Positions 42,907 through 52,682 of a DNA stretch of 64,000 nt are shown one piece after another. Numbering within the stretch: the stretch's first letter is position 1; the number at the start of each line of letters is the position of its first letter. The notes beneath the pieces are model-generated. The model was not told where the DNA came from. It did not search any database and worked only from the letters and a program-made list of their open reading frames with translations. The DNA is from Roseateles toxinivorans (GTDB taxonomy: Bacteria > Pseudomonadota > Gammaproteobacteria > Burkholderiales > Burkholderiaceae_C), in the NCBI RefSeq assembly GCF_004362525.1, contig NZ_SNXS01000002.1, forward strand, positions 248,001 through 312,000. The letters run 5' to 3'. Made by a program: the position numbers and the translations under genes.

Positions 42907-43338
42907 TCACCGTGGCTTTCCTTGCGCCTTGTCGTTGCTTCCAAGAGCTTGGTCGTCGTCTCCTGGTGGCCGCCGAACTGCCGCAACTTCTAGCGGATAC
43001 AGCAGGTTCAGGAGCAAAAACTGCTGGAGCAATTCATGACCTGACGTGTCCAATTCCTTGTGAGCCCGGGGATTGCGAAAGGCGCCATAGGCTCCTGTGA
43101 ACAGTTGCGCCCGGCCGGCGTGCTCTCCGGCACTCAGTCCCTCCCAGTGCAGTTGAGAACGATCCCCGCTAAAGCTAAAGGCTGTAGCAATGGCCCTTCC
43201 CTCGGGGGCATCCCTGTCCAGCTTGGCGCGAACCAGATCCTCCAGTCGTCGAAAGCCGGTCAGCACCGCGTGATCGGCATTGCCCTCGAAGTTCTTCGCC
43301 AAATCCAGCAGCCGCGGATCGAGCAGCCCCCATGGCAT
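42907..43338 (-). CDS. TIGR02391-like (Hypoth_Ymh) protein, possibly 5'-truncated
   Basis: A 143-residue open frame resembling the TIGR02391/Hypoth_Ymh family: GFRRLEDLVRAKL, LFTGAYGAFRNPRAHKELD and a closing helix QFLLLNLLYPLEVAAV. This family is often near restriction or toxin-antitoxin genes. No ATG with a good ribosome site is present; MPWGLLDPRLLDLAKN at 43338 is the first ATG in the conserved part, while the frame runs on upstream into the end of the mobile mystery protein B gene. A truncated or decayed gene is as likely as an intact one. Confidence 0.5.
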   Translation of the reverse strand: MPWGLLDPRLLDLAKNFEGNADHAVLTGFRRLEDLVRAKLDRDAPEGRAIATAFSFSGDRSQLHWEGLSAGEHAGRAQLFTGAYGAFRNPRAHKELDTSGHELLQQFLLLNLLYPLEVAAVRRPPGDDDQALGSNDKAQGKPR

Positions 43339-43390
43339 GCACGCAGGCAGCCTGAGCTGTGGGGGAGTCTTGTCTTCGGCCAGGGGCTGT

Positions 43391-43981
43391 TCAACTGCGG
43401 ACGAACGCCAACAGCAGCTGATAGTCGCCCTGGTCCGCGGAGCGCAGGGCCGCCAAGTACCTCGCACGCACATCATTTGCCGCGACCAGGTTGCCGCCAC
43501 TGCCCCAGGAAAACGCCGGTTGGCCCAGGCTGCGAACCAGTGCGTCGGTCATCATGCGGGCATGCCTCCCGTTGCCGTTGGGAAACGGATGAATCCAGAC
43601 CAGGTCGCGATGAAAGCGCGCGCCGATTTCATCAAGCGGGAATGTGGAGTTGTCGATCCACCATCGGGTGTTATCGAACAGGTTCTTGAGCCGTACCGCC
43701 ACCTGCGTCCAGTCGCAGCCGATGTTCTTGTCCGACTTGCGAAACGTGCCCGCCCATGCCCAGGTCTTGCCGAACATCTGCTTATGCAACTCTCGACAGA
43801 ACCCCTCGCTGAGCACGTCCGGCGAGCGCACCCTTTTCAGCCAGCGCACGGCACGCAGGATGTTCTCCTGCTCCCAGTCGTTCAATTCTCCTTGCGTGGT
43901 CAAGTGTTCGGGGATGAGCCCCGCCTTCTCGTCGGGGTCCAGTGGCGTCTGGCCCTCATGCTCCTCGAGGGCTATCGCCAT
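43391..43981 (-). CDS. Mobile mystery protein B (Fic/DOC-family)
   Basis: A 196-residue Fic-domain protein matching mobile mystery protein B. The catalytic motif is HPFPNGNGRHAR near residue 131; Fic proteins transfer AMP or a similar group onto targets. The position after HPF that is Asp or Glu in most Fic enzymes is Asn here, as in this subfamily. The gene overlaps the end of mobile mystery protein A by ten bases; the A protein is an HTH protein, so the pair behaves like a toxin-antitoxin unit. Its known habitat is type I restriction loci, and an hsdR fragment lies just beyond. Confidence 0.85.
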   Translation of the reverse strand: MAIALEEHEGQTPLDPDEKAGLIPEHLTTQGELNDWEQENILRAVRWLKRVRSPDVLSEGFCRELHKQMFGKTWAWAGTFRKSDKNIGCDWTQVAVRLKNLFDNTRWWIDNSTFPLDEIGARFHRDLVWIHPFPNGNGRHARMMTDALVRSLGQPAFSWGSGGNLVAANDVRARYLAALRSADQGDYQLLLAFVRS

Positions 43982-44433
43982 AGGTCTGACCAGCGGCCGC
44001 GAAGTAGTTCTTCGGTCCTGCGCTCCACCTGCTTGCGTAGCCGTTCGGCGCCCGGGCGCTGCTCTTCCAGGCTCATGGTGTGGGCCACGCCCCCGACTTC
44101 TTCCATGGCGATCGCGCGGGCGCGTTCCTGGATCACGTCCGTGAGCGGGCGCCGGGGAACCAGGGCGTAGACCAGTTCGCAGTCCAGCCCGTCGGCGAGC
44201 TTGCGCAACTGCCCGAGTGTGATGCGGTCATCCGCTTCGGACTGTTCGGACTTGTGCAGCGTCGAACCCGTGATGCCCAGTCGCTGAGCCTGCTGGCGCT
44301 CTGTGCGCCCCAAGGCTTCCCGGATGAGCTTCAACCACCCACGAGGCGGGGCCTGCCGCTTCACCAAGTCCGCATAGCTGGACAGAGTGGCTTGCAACTG
44401 CTCAAGTCGGAGTTGGTTTAGTTCAGGCGACAT
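43972..44433 (-). CDS. Mobile mystery protein A (XRE-type HTH)
   Basis: A 153-residue DNA-binding protein that matches mobile mystery protein A. Its XRE-like helix-turn-helix (residues ~35-85; IREALGRTERQQAQRLGITGSTLHKSEQSEADDRITLGQLRKLADGLDCELVYALVP) is followed by a C-terminal helical part. It is the first gene of the A-B pair and probably autoregulates at the inverted repeat 8 bp before its start. Context: a small accessory island inserted beside gyrB. Confidence 0.85.
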   Translation of the reverse strand: MSPELNQLRLEQLQATLSSYADLVKRQAPPRGWLKLIREALGRTERQQAQRLGITGSTLHKSEQSEADDRITLGQLRKLADGLDCELVYALVPRRPLTDVIQERARAIAMEEVGGVAHTMSLEEQRPGAERLRKQVERRTEELLRGRWSDLWR

Positions 44434-44441
44434 TGCTAGCT

Positions 44442-44478
44442 TATAGGCTGATTTTCATAGTAATGATGATAGCCTATA
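44442..44478. promoter_or_regulatory. Inverted repeat upstream of mobile mystery protein A
   Basis: TATAGGCT (44442-44449) and AGCCTATA (44471-44478) are perfect 8-bp arms 21 bp apart in an AT-rich block, starting 8 bp before the gene. Probably the operator. The following 165 bp (to ~44640) are AT-rich with repeats of TGAAGC and a small palindrome at 44529-44543, unlike the surrounding chromosome; I find no gene there. Confidence 0.6.
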
Positions 44479-44730
44479 GTGAATCATAAATCGCCATTCA
44501 GCTTTTTTATAATGAAGCAAATTAGGCATTTATGCTTCATAAAAATGAAGCGGATTGCAGAGTTTTGCTGCCTCATGGTGAAGCGGTATGTCATTGGCGT
44601 GACTCGCGAAACGGCGCCCATTTGAAGGCCGTTCTGCGTTCTGTTGAACCGGCCTGACTCCTCGGTCACCAACCAGCTCCGCCCCAGTGTTGAGGCCGGA
44701 GGGACGGAGCCTCTCATCCTTGAAGCCAAG

Positions 44731-45006
44731 AGCCAGGGCCTTGGCCTCTTCATCCGCTCGCTGGTCGGACTGGACCGTGAGGCCGCGACGCAGGCTTTCG
44801 GCGATTTCATCAACAGCACTGCCGCCACCGCAAATCAGATTGAGTTCGTCAACCTCATCGTCCAGGAACTCACCCAGACTGGGGTGATGGAGTCAGACCG
44901 ACTGTTCCAGTCTCCGTTTACTGACCTGAATGCGCAGGGGCCGCTAGCCTTGTTTCCGCCCGCCAGGGTCACTCGATTGGTAGAGAGGTTCTTGCAGAAA
45001 TTAGAG
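44731..45006 (+). pseudogene. hsdR remnant: C-terminal end of a type I restriction endonuclease R subunit
   Basis: About 92 codons in an otherwise unremarkable open frame match the C-terminal (EcoEI R-C) domain of HsdR: QGLGLFIRSLVGLDREAA, ATANQIEFVNLIVQELTQTGVM, RLFQSPFTD and LFPPARVTRLVERFL, in the right order. The rest of the ~1000-residue subunit is absent, so this is a scar. The frame continues to 45231 without further homology, and 45007-45304 hold only repeats and no recognisable gene. The proximity of mobile mystery A/B, which travel with type I systems, supports a deleted restriction locus. Confidence 0.8.
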
Positions 45007-45248
45007 AGCGGGCGGTGGCATAGCGAGGTGCCCCCTCAAAAGCAGCTCGCGCTTCGTTGGTCCAGGCGTGAGGCGTTCGATGCCGAGCACGCGATTGAAC
45101 TGGCGCAGTGCGAGGAGTCGGCGCTGCCCTTCGACGAGCGCGCTCAAGCCGCTCGCGAGGTCGGGACAGCGCATGCAAGGGGCCCAAACCTCACCACTCT
45201 GGGCAGACCTGGAGTCGATAGTCAGGGTTGATTCTTGGAGAACGCCCA

Positions 45249-45289
45249 ATAAGTTTCTCAACTTATGGGGCTCACTTTCTCAGCTTATG
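45249..45289. repeat. Palindrome plus direct repeats next to the gyrB stop
   Basis: ATAAGTT-TCTC-AACTTAT is a perfect 7-bp hairpin (45249-45266). TTCTCAACTTATG (45255-45267) recurs as TTCTCAGCTTATG (45277-45289), 22 bp later. The block sits at the edge of the accessory island and could be the end of a mobile element or an integration scar, or a gyrB transcript end. Confidence 0.45.
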
Positions 45290-45304
45290 AGGTCGCCAAG
45301 AAGA

Positions 45305-47893
<2,589 letters not shown>

Positions 47894-48009
47894 TTACTCA
47901 CTGGTATCTCGCGAATTTCGCGCCGGGGTGCCAGGTTTTGACACCCCCTTTAAAAACGCTGAAGCGGGCACGCGGCCCGCTGAAGTCAATCACTGCAAAT
48001 CAGAGCGCA

Positions 48010-49128
48010 CTAAATGCGCATCGGCATCACGACGTATTTGAAGCCCGGCATTTCGGGCACGGTGAACAGTGCGCTGGAGTTCGAGTCATGCAACTCGATG
48101 CGCACCATGTCATGGCTGTTGTTCGACAAGGCGTCCATCAGATAGGTGACGTTGAAGCCGATCTCGATCAGCTCGGCGTCGTAATCGATCTCGATCTCTT
48201 CCTTGGCCTCTTCCTGCTCGGCATTGCTCGAAGCGATGCGCAACACGCCCGGTTCGAAGCTCAGGCGCACGGCCTTGAACTTTTCGCTGGTCAGGATGGC
48301 GGCACGCTGCAGGCTGGACAGCAGCGTCGTGCGGCCCAGGATCACATGGTGCTTGTGGTTCTTGGGGATGACGCGGTTGTAGTCGGGGAACTTGCCCTCG
48401 ACCAGCTTGGTGACGAACTCCATGCCGCTGAACGAGAACTTGGCCTGGTTGCCGGCAAAGCGCATCTCGATCGGGGCGTCGGCACCGTCTTTCTCGTCCT
48501 TCAGCAGGCGCATCAGCTCCAGCACCGTCTTGCGCGGCAGGATGACTTCCTGCTTGGGCATGTCTTCCTCGAGCGTGGCCTGGGCCAGGGCGAGGCGGTG
48601 GCCGTCGGTGGCGACGAGCGTCAGGCTCTTGCCTTCGGCGACGAACAGAATGCCGTTCAGGTAGTAGCGGATGTCATGCACCGCCATCGCGAAGTGCACC
48701 TGGTTGATCAGGGCCTTCAAGGTCTTCTGCGGCACGCTGAACGAGGGGCCGAAGTCGGCCGTCTCTTGCACCAGCGGGAAGTCGTCGGCCGGCAGGCTCT
48801 GCAAGGTGAAGCGGCTCTTGCCGCCCTGCAGCGTCAGCTTGCTGGCCGCGGCGGACAGCGATACCACCTGGTCGGCGGGCATGGACCGTAGGATGTCGAT
48901 CAGCTTGCGCGCACCGACGGTGGTCGAGAAGTTGCCGGCATCGCCATCGAACTCGGCGCTGGTGCGCACCTGGATTTCCAGGTCGCTGGTGGTGAATTCG
49001 AGCTGCGAACCGGTCTTGCGTATCAGCACATTGGCGAGGATGGGCAAGGTGTGGCGGCGCTCAACAATGCCAGCCACCGCTTGCAAGGCACCCAGCACTT
49101 TGTCCTGCGCTGCTTTCAACACGATCAT
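48010..49128 (-). CDS. dnaN: DNA polymerase III beta subunit (sliding clamp)
   Basis: A 372-residue sliding clamp that tethers the replicative polymerase to DNA, of normal length for the family. The N terminus MIVLKAAQDKVLGALQAVAGIVERRHTLPILANVLI is diagnostic, as is the closing YVVMPMRI. The open frame extends 29 residues upstream without family character, so the ATG at 49128 is chosen. dnaN is on the left flank of the origin, 122 bp before gyrB. Confidence 0.97.
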   Translation of the reverse strand: MIVLKAAQDKVLGALQAVAGIVERRHTLPILANVLIRKTGSQLEFTTSDLEIQVRTSAEFDGDAGNFSTTVGARKLIDILRSMPADQVVSLSAAASKLTLQGGKSRFTLQSLPADDFPLVQETADFGPSFSVPQKTLKALINQVHFAMAVHDIRYYLNGILFVAEGKSLTLVATDGHRLALAQATLEEDMPKQEVILPRKTVLELMRLLKDEKDGADAPIEMRFAGNQAKFSFSGMEFVTKLVEGKFPDYNRVIPKNHKHHVILGRTTLLSSLQRAAILTSEKFKAVRLSFEPGVLRIASSNAEQEEAKEEIEIDYDAELIEIGFNVTYLMDALSNNSHDMVRIELHDSNSSALFTVPEMPGFKYVVMPMRI

Positions 49129-49410
49129 GTCGTCAACCTCATCGTCAATGAATTGTTCTCTTTCGAGCGTCCTTGCCATCGCTTTGTCATCGGCCGCTCC
49201 GGCGCAACAGCGCATTTTCGCTCACTCGGGGCCAGCCCCGTTCCCCTGAAAACCAAGGGGTCGGTTCTTGATCCGGTCAGCCGATCCGTCGCCAGCGGCA
49301 CCCCGTATTGTCGCCTGTTGTGAGGCATTGCTGCCACAAGCGTTTGCTCAGGCCCGTGGGCGGGTGCAACAGCCGATTTTTGACTTGTCCTCTATGACTT
49401 CTTGAATTGG

Positions 49411-49621
49411 GTTTTAGAAGGTAGTCGTATTGGTAGAGCAGGACTCTGTCTGTGGACAAGTACCTTATTGCCTACGGCCGCAAGCACTTAGCCGGCTTCA
49501 AACCATGTGGGCGGTGCACCTGATTGAAGTCTGCCCCACAGACAACAACTTGAGATTCCGGTCTTGGCCTGTGGATAAGCCTCCAGTTGTTCAATATTTG
49601 TCCACAGCCTTGTGCCTTGAC
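49411..49621. repeat. oriC module, copy 1
   Basis: About 135 of 211 positions match copy 2 without gaps by hand count. The blocks AAGGTAGTCGTA, CAAGCACTT, the 19-bp GCTTCAAACCATGTGGGCG, ACAACAACT and the DnaA boxes are kept, while the segments between them have diverged completely. Confidence 0.85.
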
Positions 49622-49719
49622 GGGTTTGGAACTGTTCTGTTGTTTGGCCCTGCTTCAATTTCAGGCAAATTCAAAAGGCGTGAATTTTTTTGCCCGACTT
49701 ACCATCAATACAGAGTTGA

Positions 49720-49930
49720 AGATTAAAAGGTAGTCGTAATAGTAGAGGGCGCTGCTTTATGTGGACAAGGTCAGAAACCTAAATGATGACAAGCACTTGC
49801 AGCGCTTCAAACCATGTGGGCGATGCCCTGTTCAAGCTAGCTCCCGACATACAACAACTCTGGGATTGGCCGGTCGCCTGTGGATAAGTGATCAGTTATT
49901 CAAAACCTGTCCACAGGTTTGTGCTTTGAC
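49720..49930. repeat. oriC module, copy 2
   Basis: The second copy, 309 bp downstream, has the better trio tract (minus strand CTACTATTACGACTACC after a GC-rich CGCCCT) and a long T-rich stretch around 49684-49691 next to it, so it may be the site of first unwinding. It ends 30 bp before the dnaA stop. Confidence 0.85.
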
Positions 49931-49960
49931 AGCGGCCCAGGAATGCCCCAGGCGGGAAAC

Positions 49961-51400
49961 TCAACCCTTGAGGGTTTGCTCCAGCACGTGGAGCTGCTGA
50001 TTGAGCTCGGTGTTCTTGCTGCGCTCGCCGCCGATCTTGCGCACGGCGTGCAAGACGGTTGTGTGGTCGCGGCCTCCGAACAGCTCGCCGATCTCGGGCA
50101 GGCTCTTCTGCGTCAGCTCCTTGGCCAGGTACATGGCAATCTGGCGCGGGCGGGCAATGCTGGCCGGGCGCTTCTTGCTGTACATGTCGGCGACCTTGAT
50201 CTTGTAGAAGTCGGCCACGGTCTTCTGGATGTTCTCCACCGAGATCTGCCGGTTCTGTATCGACAGCAGGTCCTTCAGCGCCTCGCGGGCCAGCGCGATA
50301 TTGATTTCCTTGTGGCTGAAGCGGCTGTAGGCCAGCACCTTGCGCAGCGCGCCCTCGAGCTCGCGCACATTGGCGCGCACGTTCTTGGCGATGAAGAAGG
50401 CCACGTCCTCGGGCATGGCCGTGCCCTCGGCGTCCGACTTGCGTATCAGGATGGCCACGCGCATTTCCAGCTCGGGCGGCTCGATGGCCACTGTCAGGCC
50501 GGCGTCGAAGCGGCTGGTCAGGCGCTCGTCGATGTCCACCAATCCCTTCGGATAGGTGTCGCTGGTCATGATGATGTGGGCCTTCTTGGCCAGCAGCGCT
50601 TCGAAGGCGTTGAAGAACTCCTCCTGCGTGCGGTCCTTACCGGCGAAGAACTGCACGTCATCGATCAGCAGCAGGTCCAGCGAGTGGTACTTGGCCTTCA
50701 GCTCATCGAAGGTCTTGCGCTGGTAGTTCTTCACCACATCGCTGATGAACTGCTCGGCGTGCAGGTAGAGCACGCGGGCGTCGGGCTTGTCGCGCAGCAG
50801 CGCGTTGCCCACGGCGTGTATCAGATGGGTCTTGCCGAGGCCGACGCCGCCATAGATGAACAGCGGGTTGTACATCACGCCCGGCGCACCGGCCACGTGC
50901 AGCGCGGCGGTGCGCGCCATCTGGTTGGCGCGGCCCGGCACCAGGGTGTCGAAGGTCAAGGCGGTGTTCAGGCGGTGGCGTGACACCGGGGGCGGCGCCA
51001 CGTTGGGTGCCGGGCTGCTGATCTGCGGCGAAGTCGAGGCTCTCATGCCGTTTTGCAGCACCTGGCCGGCCTGTACCGGCTGGCCCGGCAGGATGATGGC
51101 GCTGCCCGAACTGCCTGCGCTGGGCGTGTGGGCCAGGGTATCGCGCGGGGCGAGTGCCAGCTCCAGCCGCACCGGCTTGCCGGCCAGTTCGGTCAGGATG
51201 GCCTCGATGCGGCCGGCGTACTGGCTGCGTATCCAGTCCAGCTTGAAACGGTTGGGCACGCGCAGCGACACGACAGCGCCGTCGCCGCCGGCATCCGACA
51301 CCTCTGCGGGGGGCAAAGGACGGATCCAGGTGTTGAATTGTTGTTCGGGCAATTCGGTGGCGAGCCGTTCGCAGCCACGTTGCCAGAGATCTACGCTCAT
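49961..51400 (-). CDS. dnaA: Chromosomal replication initiator protein DnaA
   Basis: The 479-residue initiator opens with the domain I sequence [25 protein letters not shown]. Domain II is a Pro/Ser/Gly-rich linker (about 95-145). Domain III has Walker [10 protein letters not shown] and Walker [11 protein letters not shown]; domain IV ends with the DnaA-box-reading signature [15 protein letters not shown]. It should bind the boxes just downstream (oriC) and a box 60 bp upstream of its own start. It heads the leftward dnaA-dnaN-gyrB run and is divergent from rpmH. Confidence 0.97.
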   Translation of the reverse strand: MSVDLWQRGCERLATELPEQQFNTWIRPLPPAEVSDAGGDGAVVSLRVPNRFKLDWIRSQYAGRIEAILTELAGKPVRLELALAPRDTLAHTPSAGSSGSAIILPGQPVQAGQVLQNGMRASTSPQISSPAPNVAPPPVSRHRLNTALTFDTLVPGRANQMARTAALHVAGAPGVMYNPLFIYGGVGLGKTHLIHAVGNALLRDKPDARVLYLHAEQFISDVVKNYQRKTFDELKAKYHSLDLLLIDDVQFFAGKDRTQEEFFNAFEALLAKKAHIIMTSDTYPKGLVDIDERLTSRFDAGLTVAIEPPELEMRVAILIRKSDAEGTAMPEDVAFFIAKNVRANVRELEGALRKVLAYSRFSHKEINIALAREALKDLLSIQNRQISVENIQKTVADFYKIKVADMYSKKRPASIARPRQIAMYLAKELTQKSLPEIGELFGGRDHTTVLHAVRKIGGERSKNTELNQQLHVLEQTLKG

Positions 51401-51460
51401 TGTGGAAAACTTGTTCTCAGAGCGGCTGGATTGTACGTTGCCGCGGGACTTGTACGTAAG

Positions 51461-51469
51461 TTATCCACA
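51461..51469 (+). promoter_or_regulatory. DnaA box in the dnaA promoter region
   Basis: A perfect TTATCCACA 60 bp upstream of the dnaA start, suited to autoregulation. The 310-bp dnaA-rpmH gap also has two direct copies of TTGTACGT (around 51431 and 51450) and the rpmH promoter. Confidence 0.75.
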
Positions 51470-51522
51470 GATTTATGCCAGGGGTCAATCCCCCGCAAAG
51501 CCTTGGTCTGTGGTGTAAGTCA

Positions 51523-51551
51523 TTGACGGATAAGGAGGTTTTTGGTGTAAT
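51523..51551 (+). promoter_or_regulatory. rpmH promoter
   Basis: A -35 TTGACG and a -10 TGTAAT separated by exactly 17 bp, about 160 bp before rpmH, in the place of the conserved strong rpmH promoter of other bacteria. Confidence 0.7.
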
Positions 51552-51710
51552 GCTCGGTTTCCCGGACGCTTGCATAGCGCCTGGGCAAAGAGTCGATACC
51601 CAAGCAAGACCCCAGCGGCGCTGAAGACAGGTGTTCTGTCCGGCCACCCGCACCCCGACAAGCTAATCACTGTTTCTCGGGTTTTAGACAGGCTCCATAG
51701 AGGAACCATC

Positions 51711-51845
51711 ATGAAACGCACCTACCAAGCTTCCAAAGTCCGCCGCGCCCGCACCCATGGCTTCCTGGTCCGCATGAAGACCCGCGGTGGCCGCGCGGTC
51801 ATCAATGCCCGCCGCGCCAAGGGCCGCAAGCGTCTGGCCGTCTGA
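51711..51845 (+). CDS. rpmH: 50S ribosomal protein L34
   Basis: The 44-residue, very basic L34 begins [19 protein letters not shown]; family members have Pro where this has Ala at position 7. GAGGAA precedes the ATG. It opens the rightward rpmH-rnpA-yidD-yidC-mnmE cluster, divergent from dnaA. Confidence 0.97.
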   Translation: MKRTYQASKVRRARTHGFLVRMKTRGGRAVINARRAKGRKRLAV

Positions 51846-51862
51846 GTCGGAACCCGCGTCAA

Positions 51863-52357
51863 ATGATCGGCCGCATCGTGCGATCGGCCGACTTTGAGCG
51901 TGTGCTGGGTGCTCCCAGCCGAGCGCGCAGCAGTCATTTCGTGGTCCATCATCTGGCCGCGAATCCCACAACACCGAAAAAGCCCGCGAAGTGCTCGCCC
52001 ACTGTTGAGTTATCAACAGGTGCCGGTGACCCGCAGGCGGTGGCTGTGGATGACTCCTCTCCTGCCATGGCAAAAACCATCGTCCCGGCCGCTCCGAGTG
52101 GAGCCTGGCTGGGCACGGTCGTGCCCAAACGGCATGCCAAACGCTCGGTCACCCGCTCGCTGCTGAAGCGGCACATCCATGCTGCCTTTGCCGGGCAGGA
52201 AGCGCTGCTGCCCGCAGGCCTGTGGGTGGTGCGTCTGCGCGCGCCGTTCGACCGCAAGCAGTTCAAGAGCGCCGCGTCCGAGGCCCTGCATCTGGCCGCC
52301 CGCGAAGAGCTGGCGCTGCTGATGACGCGTGTGCTCGGCGCTGCCCCGCGCCGCTGA
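51863..52357 (+). CDS. rnpA: Ribonuclease P protein component
   Basis: At 164 residues the protein is about 40 longer than usual. The core elements are present: VRSADFERVLG at the N terminus, FVVHHLA strand, the RNR-type helix KRHAKRSVTRSLLKRHIH, LWVVRLRAPFDRKQF, and the closing helix. The extra residues (roughly 33-75, Pro/Thr/Ala-rich) are inserted between the central strands and are probably a flexible loop. The Asn of the RNR motif (RNRLKR) is Ser in this sequence (RSLLKR). It is 17 bp after rpmH. Confidence 0.93.
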   Translation: MIGRIVRSADFERVLGAPSRARSSHFVVHHLAANPTTPKKPAKCSPTVELSTGAGDPQAVAVDDSSPAMAKTIVPAAPSGAWLGTVVPKRHAKRSVTRSLLKRHIHAAFAGQEALLPAGLWVVRLRAPFDRKQFKSAASEALHLAAREELALLMTRVLGAAPRR

Positions 52358-52373
52358 CCTGCTTCTGCTGGCC

Positions 52374-52682
52374 ATGAATGCCTCGCCCTCGATCGCCCAG
52401 CGCCTGTTGATGGGCGTGGTGCGTGGCTACCGCCTGCTGCTGAGCCCCTGGCTGGGCTCGAGCTGCCGGTTCTACCCGACCTGCTCGGCCTATGCGCTGG
52501 ACGCATTGCAGCAGCATGGTGCGGCCGCTGGTAGCTATCTGACCGCCAGAAGAATTTTGCGTTGCCACCCATTTTGCGCCGGTGGGCATGATCCCGTGCC
52601 CGACAATCCGCCTGCCCTGTTCAGCCGCTTGGGCTGCGGGCCGACGCCTTCCCGAACCCCTTCTTCGAAATCTTCCCCATGA
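52374..52682 (+). CDS. yidD: Membrane protein insertion efficiency factor YidD
   Basis: A 102-residue YidD. The N-terminal amphipathic helix (RLLMGVVRGYRLLLSPWLGSSCRFYPTCSAYALDAL) and RILRCHPFCAGGHDPVP are the family marks, with conserved cysteines. It helps YidC insert proteins into the inner membrane. The ATG at 52374 fits the family; the longer frame overlaps rnpA. Its stop overlaps the yidC start by four bases. Confidence 0.95.
   Translation: MNASPSIAQRLLMGVVRGYRLLLSPWLGSSCRFYPTCSAYALDALQQHGAAAGSYLTARRILRCHPFCAGGHDPVPDNPPALFSRLGCGPTPSRTPSSKSSP

Larger units (their letters stand above)
49376..49930. other. oriC: Chromosomal replication origin oriC, two tandem modules
   Basis: The 832-bp gap between dnaN and dnaA holds six DnaA-type boxes in two sets at an exact 309-bp offset: TGTGGACAA (49451, 49760), TGTGGATAA (49570, 49879), and TTGTCCACA at 49598 matched by CTGTCCACA at 49907. 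Read on the minus strand, each copy runs box, a GC-rich spacer, trinucleotides of the CTA-CTA-TTA-CGA-CTA kind (DnaA-trio-like) and an AT-rich stretch pointing to dnaN, the layout of a basal unwinding system. Two strict TTATCCACA boxes lie on the minus strand. The rest of the gap from 49129 to about 49375 shows nothing I can interpret. Confidence 0.85.

Noticed and set aside
49430-49726. 98-codon open frame inside the dnaN-dnaA gap
   Set aside because: It spans DnaA boxes and the 309-bp repeat; no ribosome site and no family resemblance.
52019-52030. DnaA-like box TTATCAACA inside rnpA
   Set aside because: One mismatch at a key position, no neighbouring boxes; a chance match in coding sequence.
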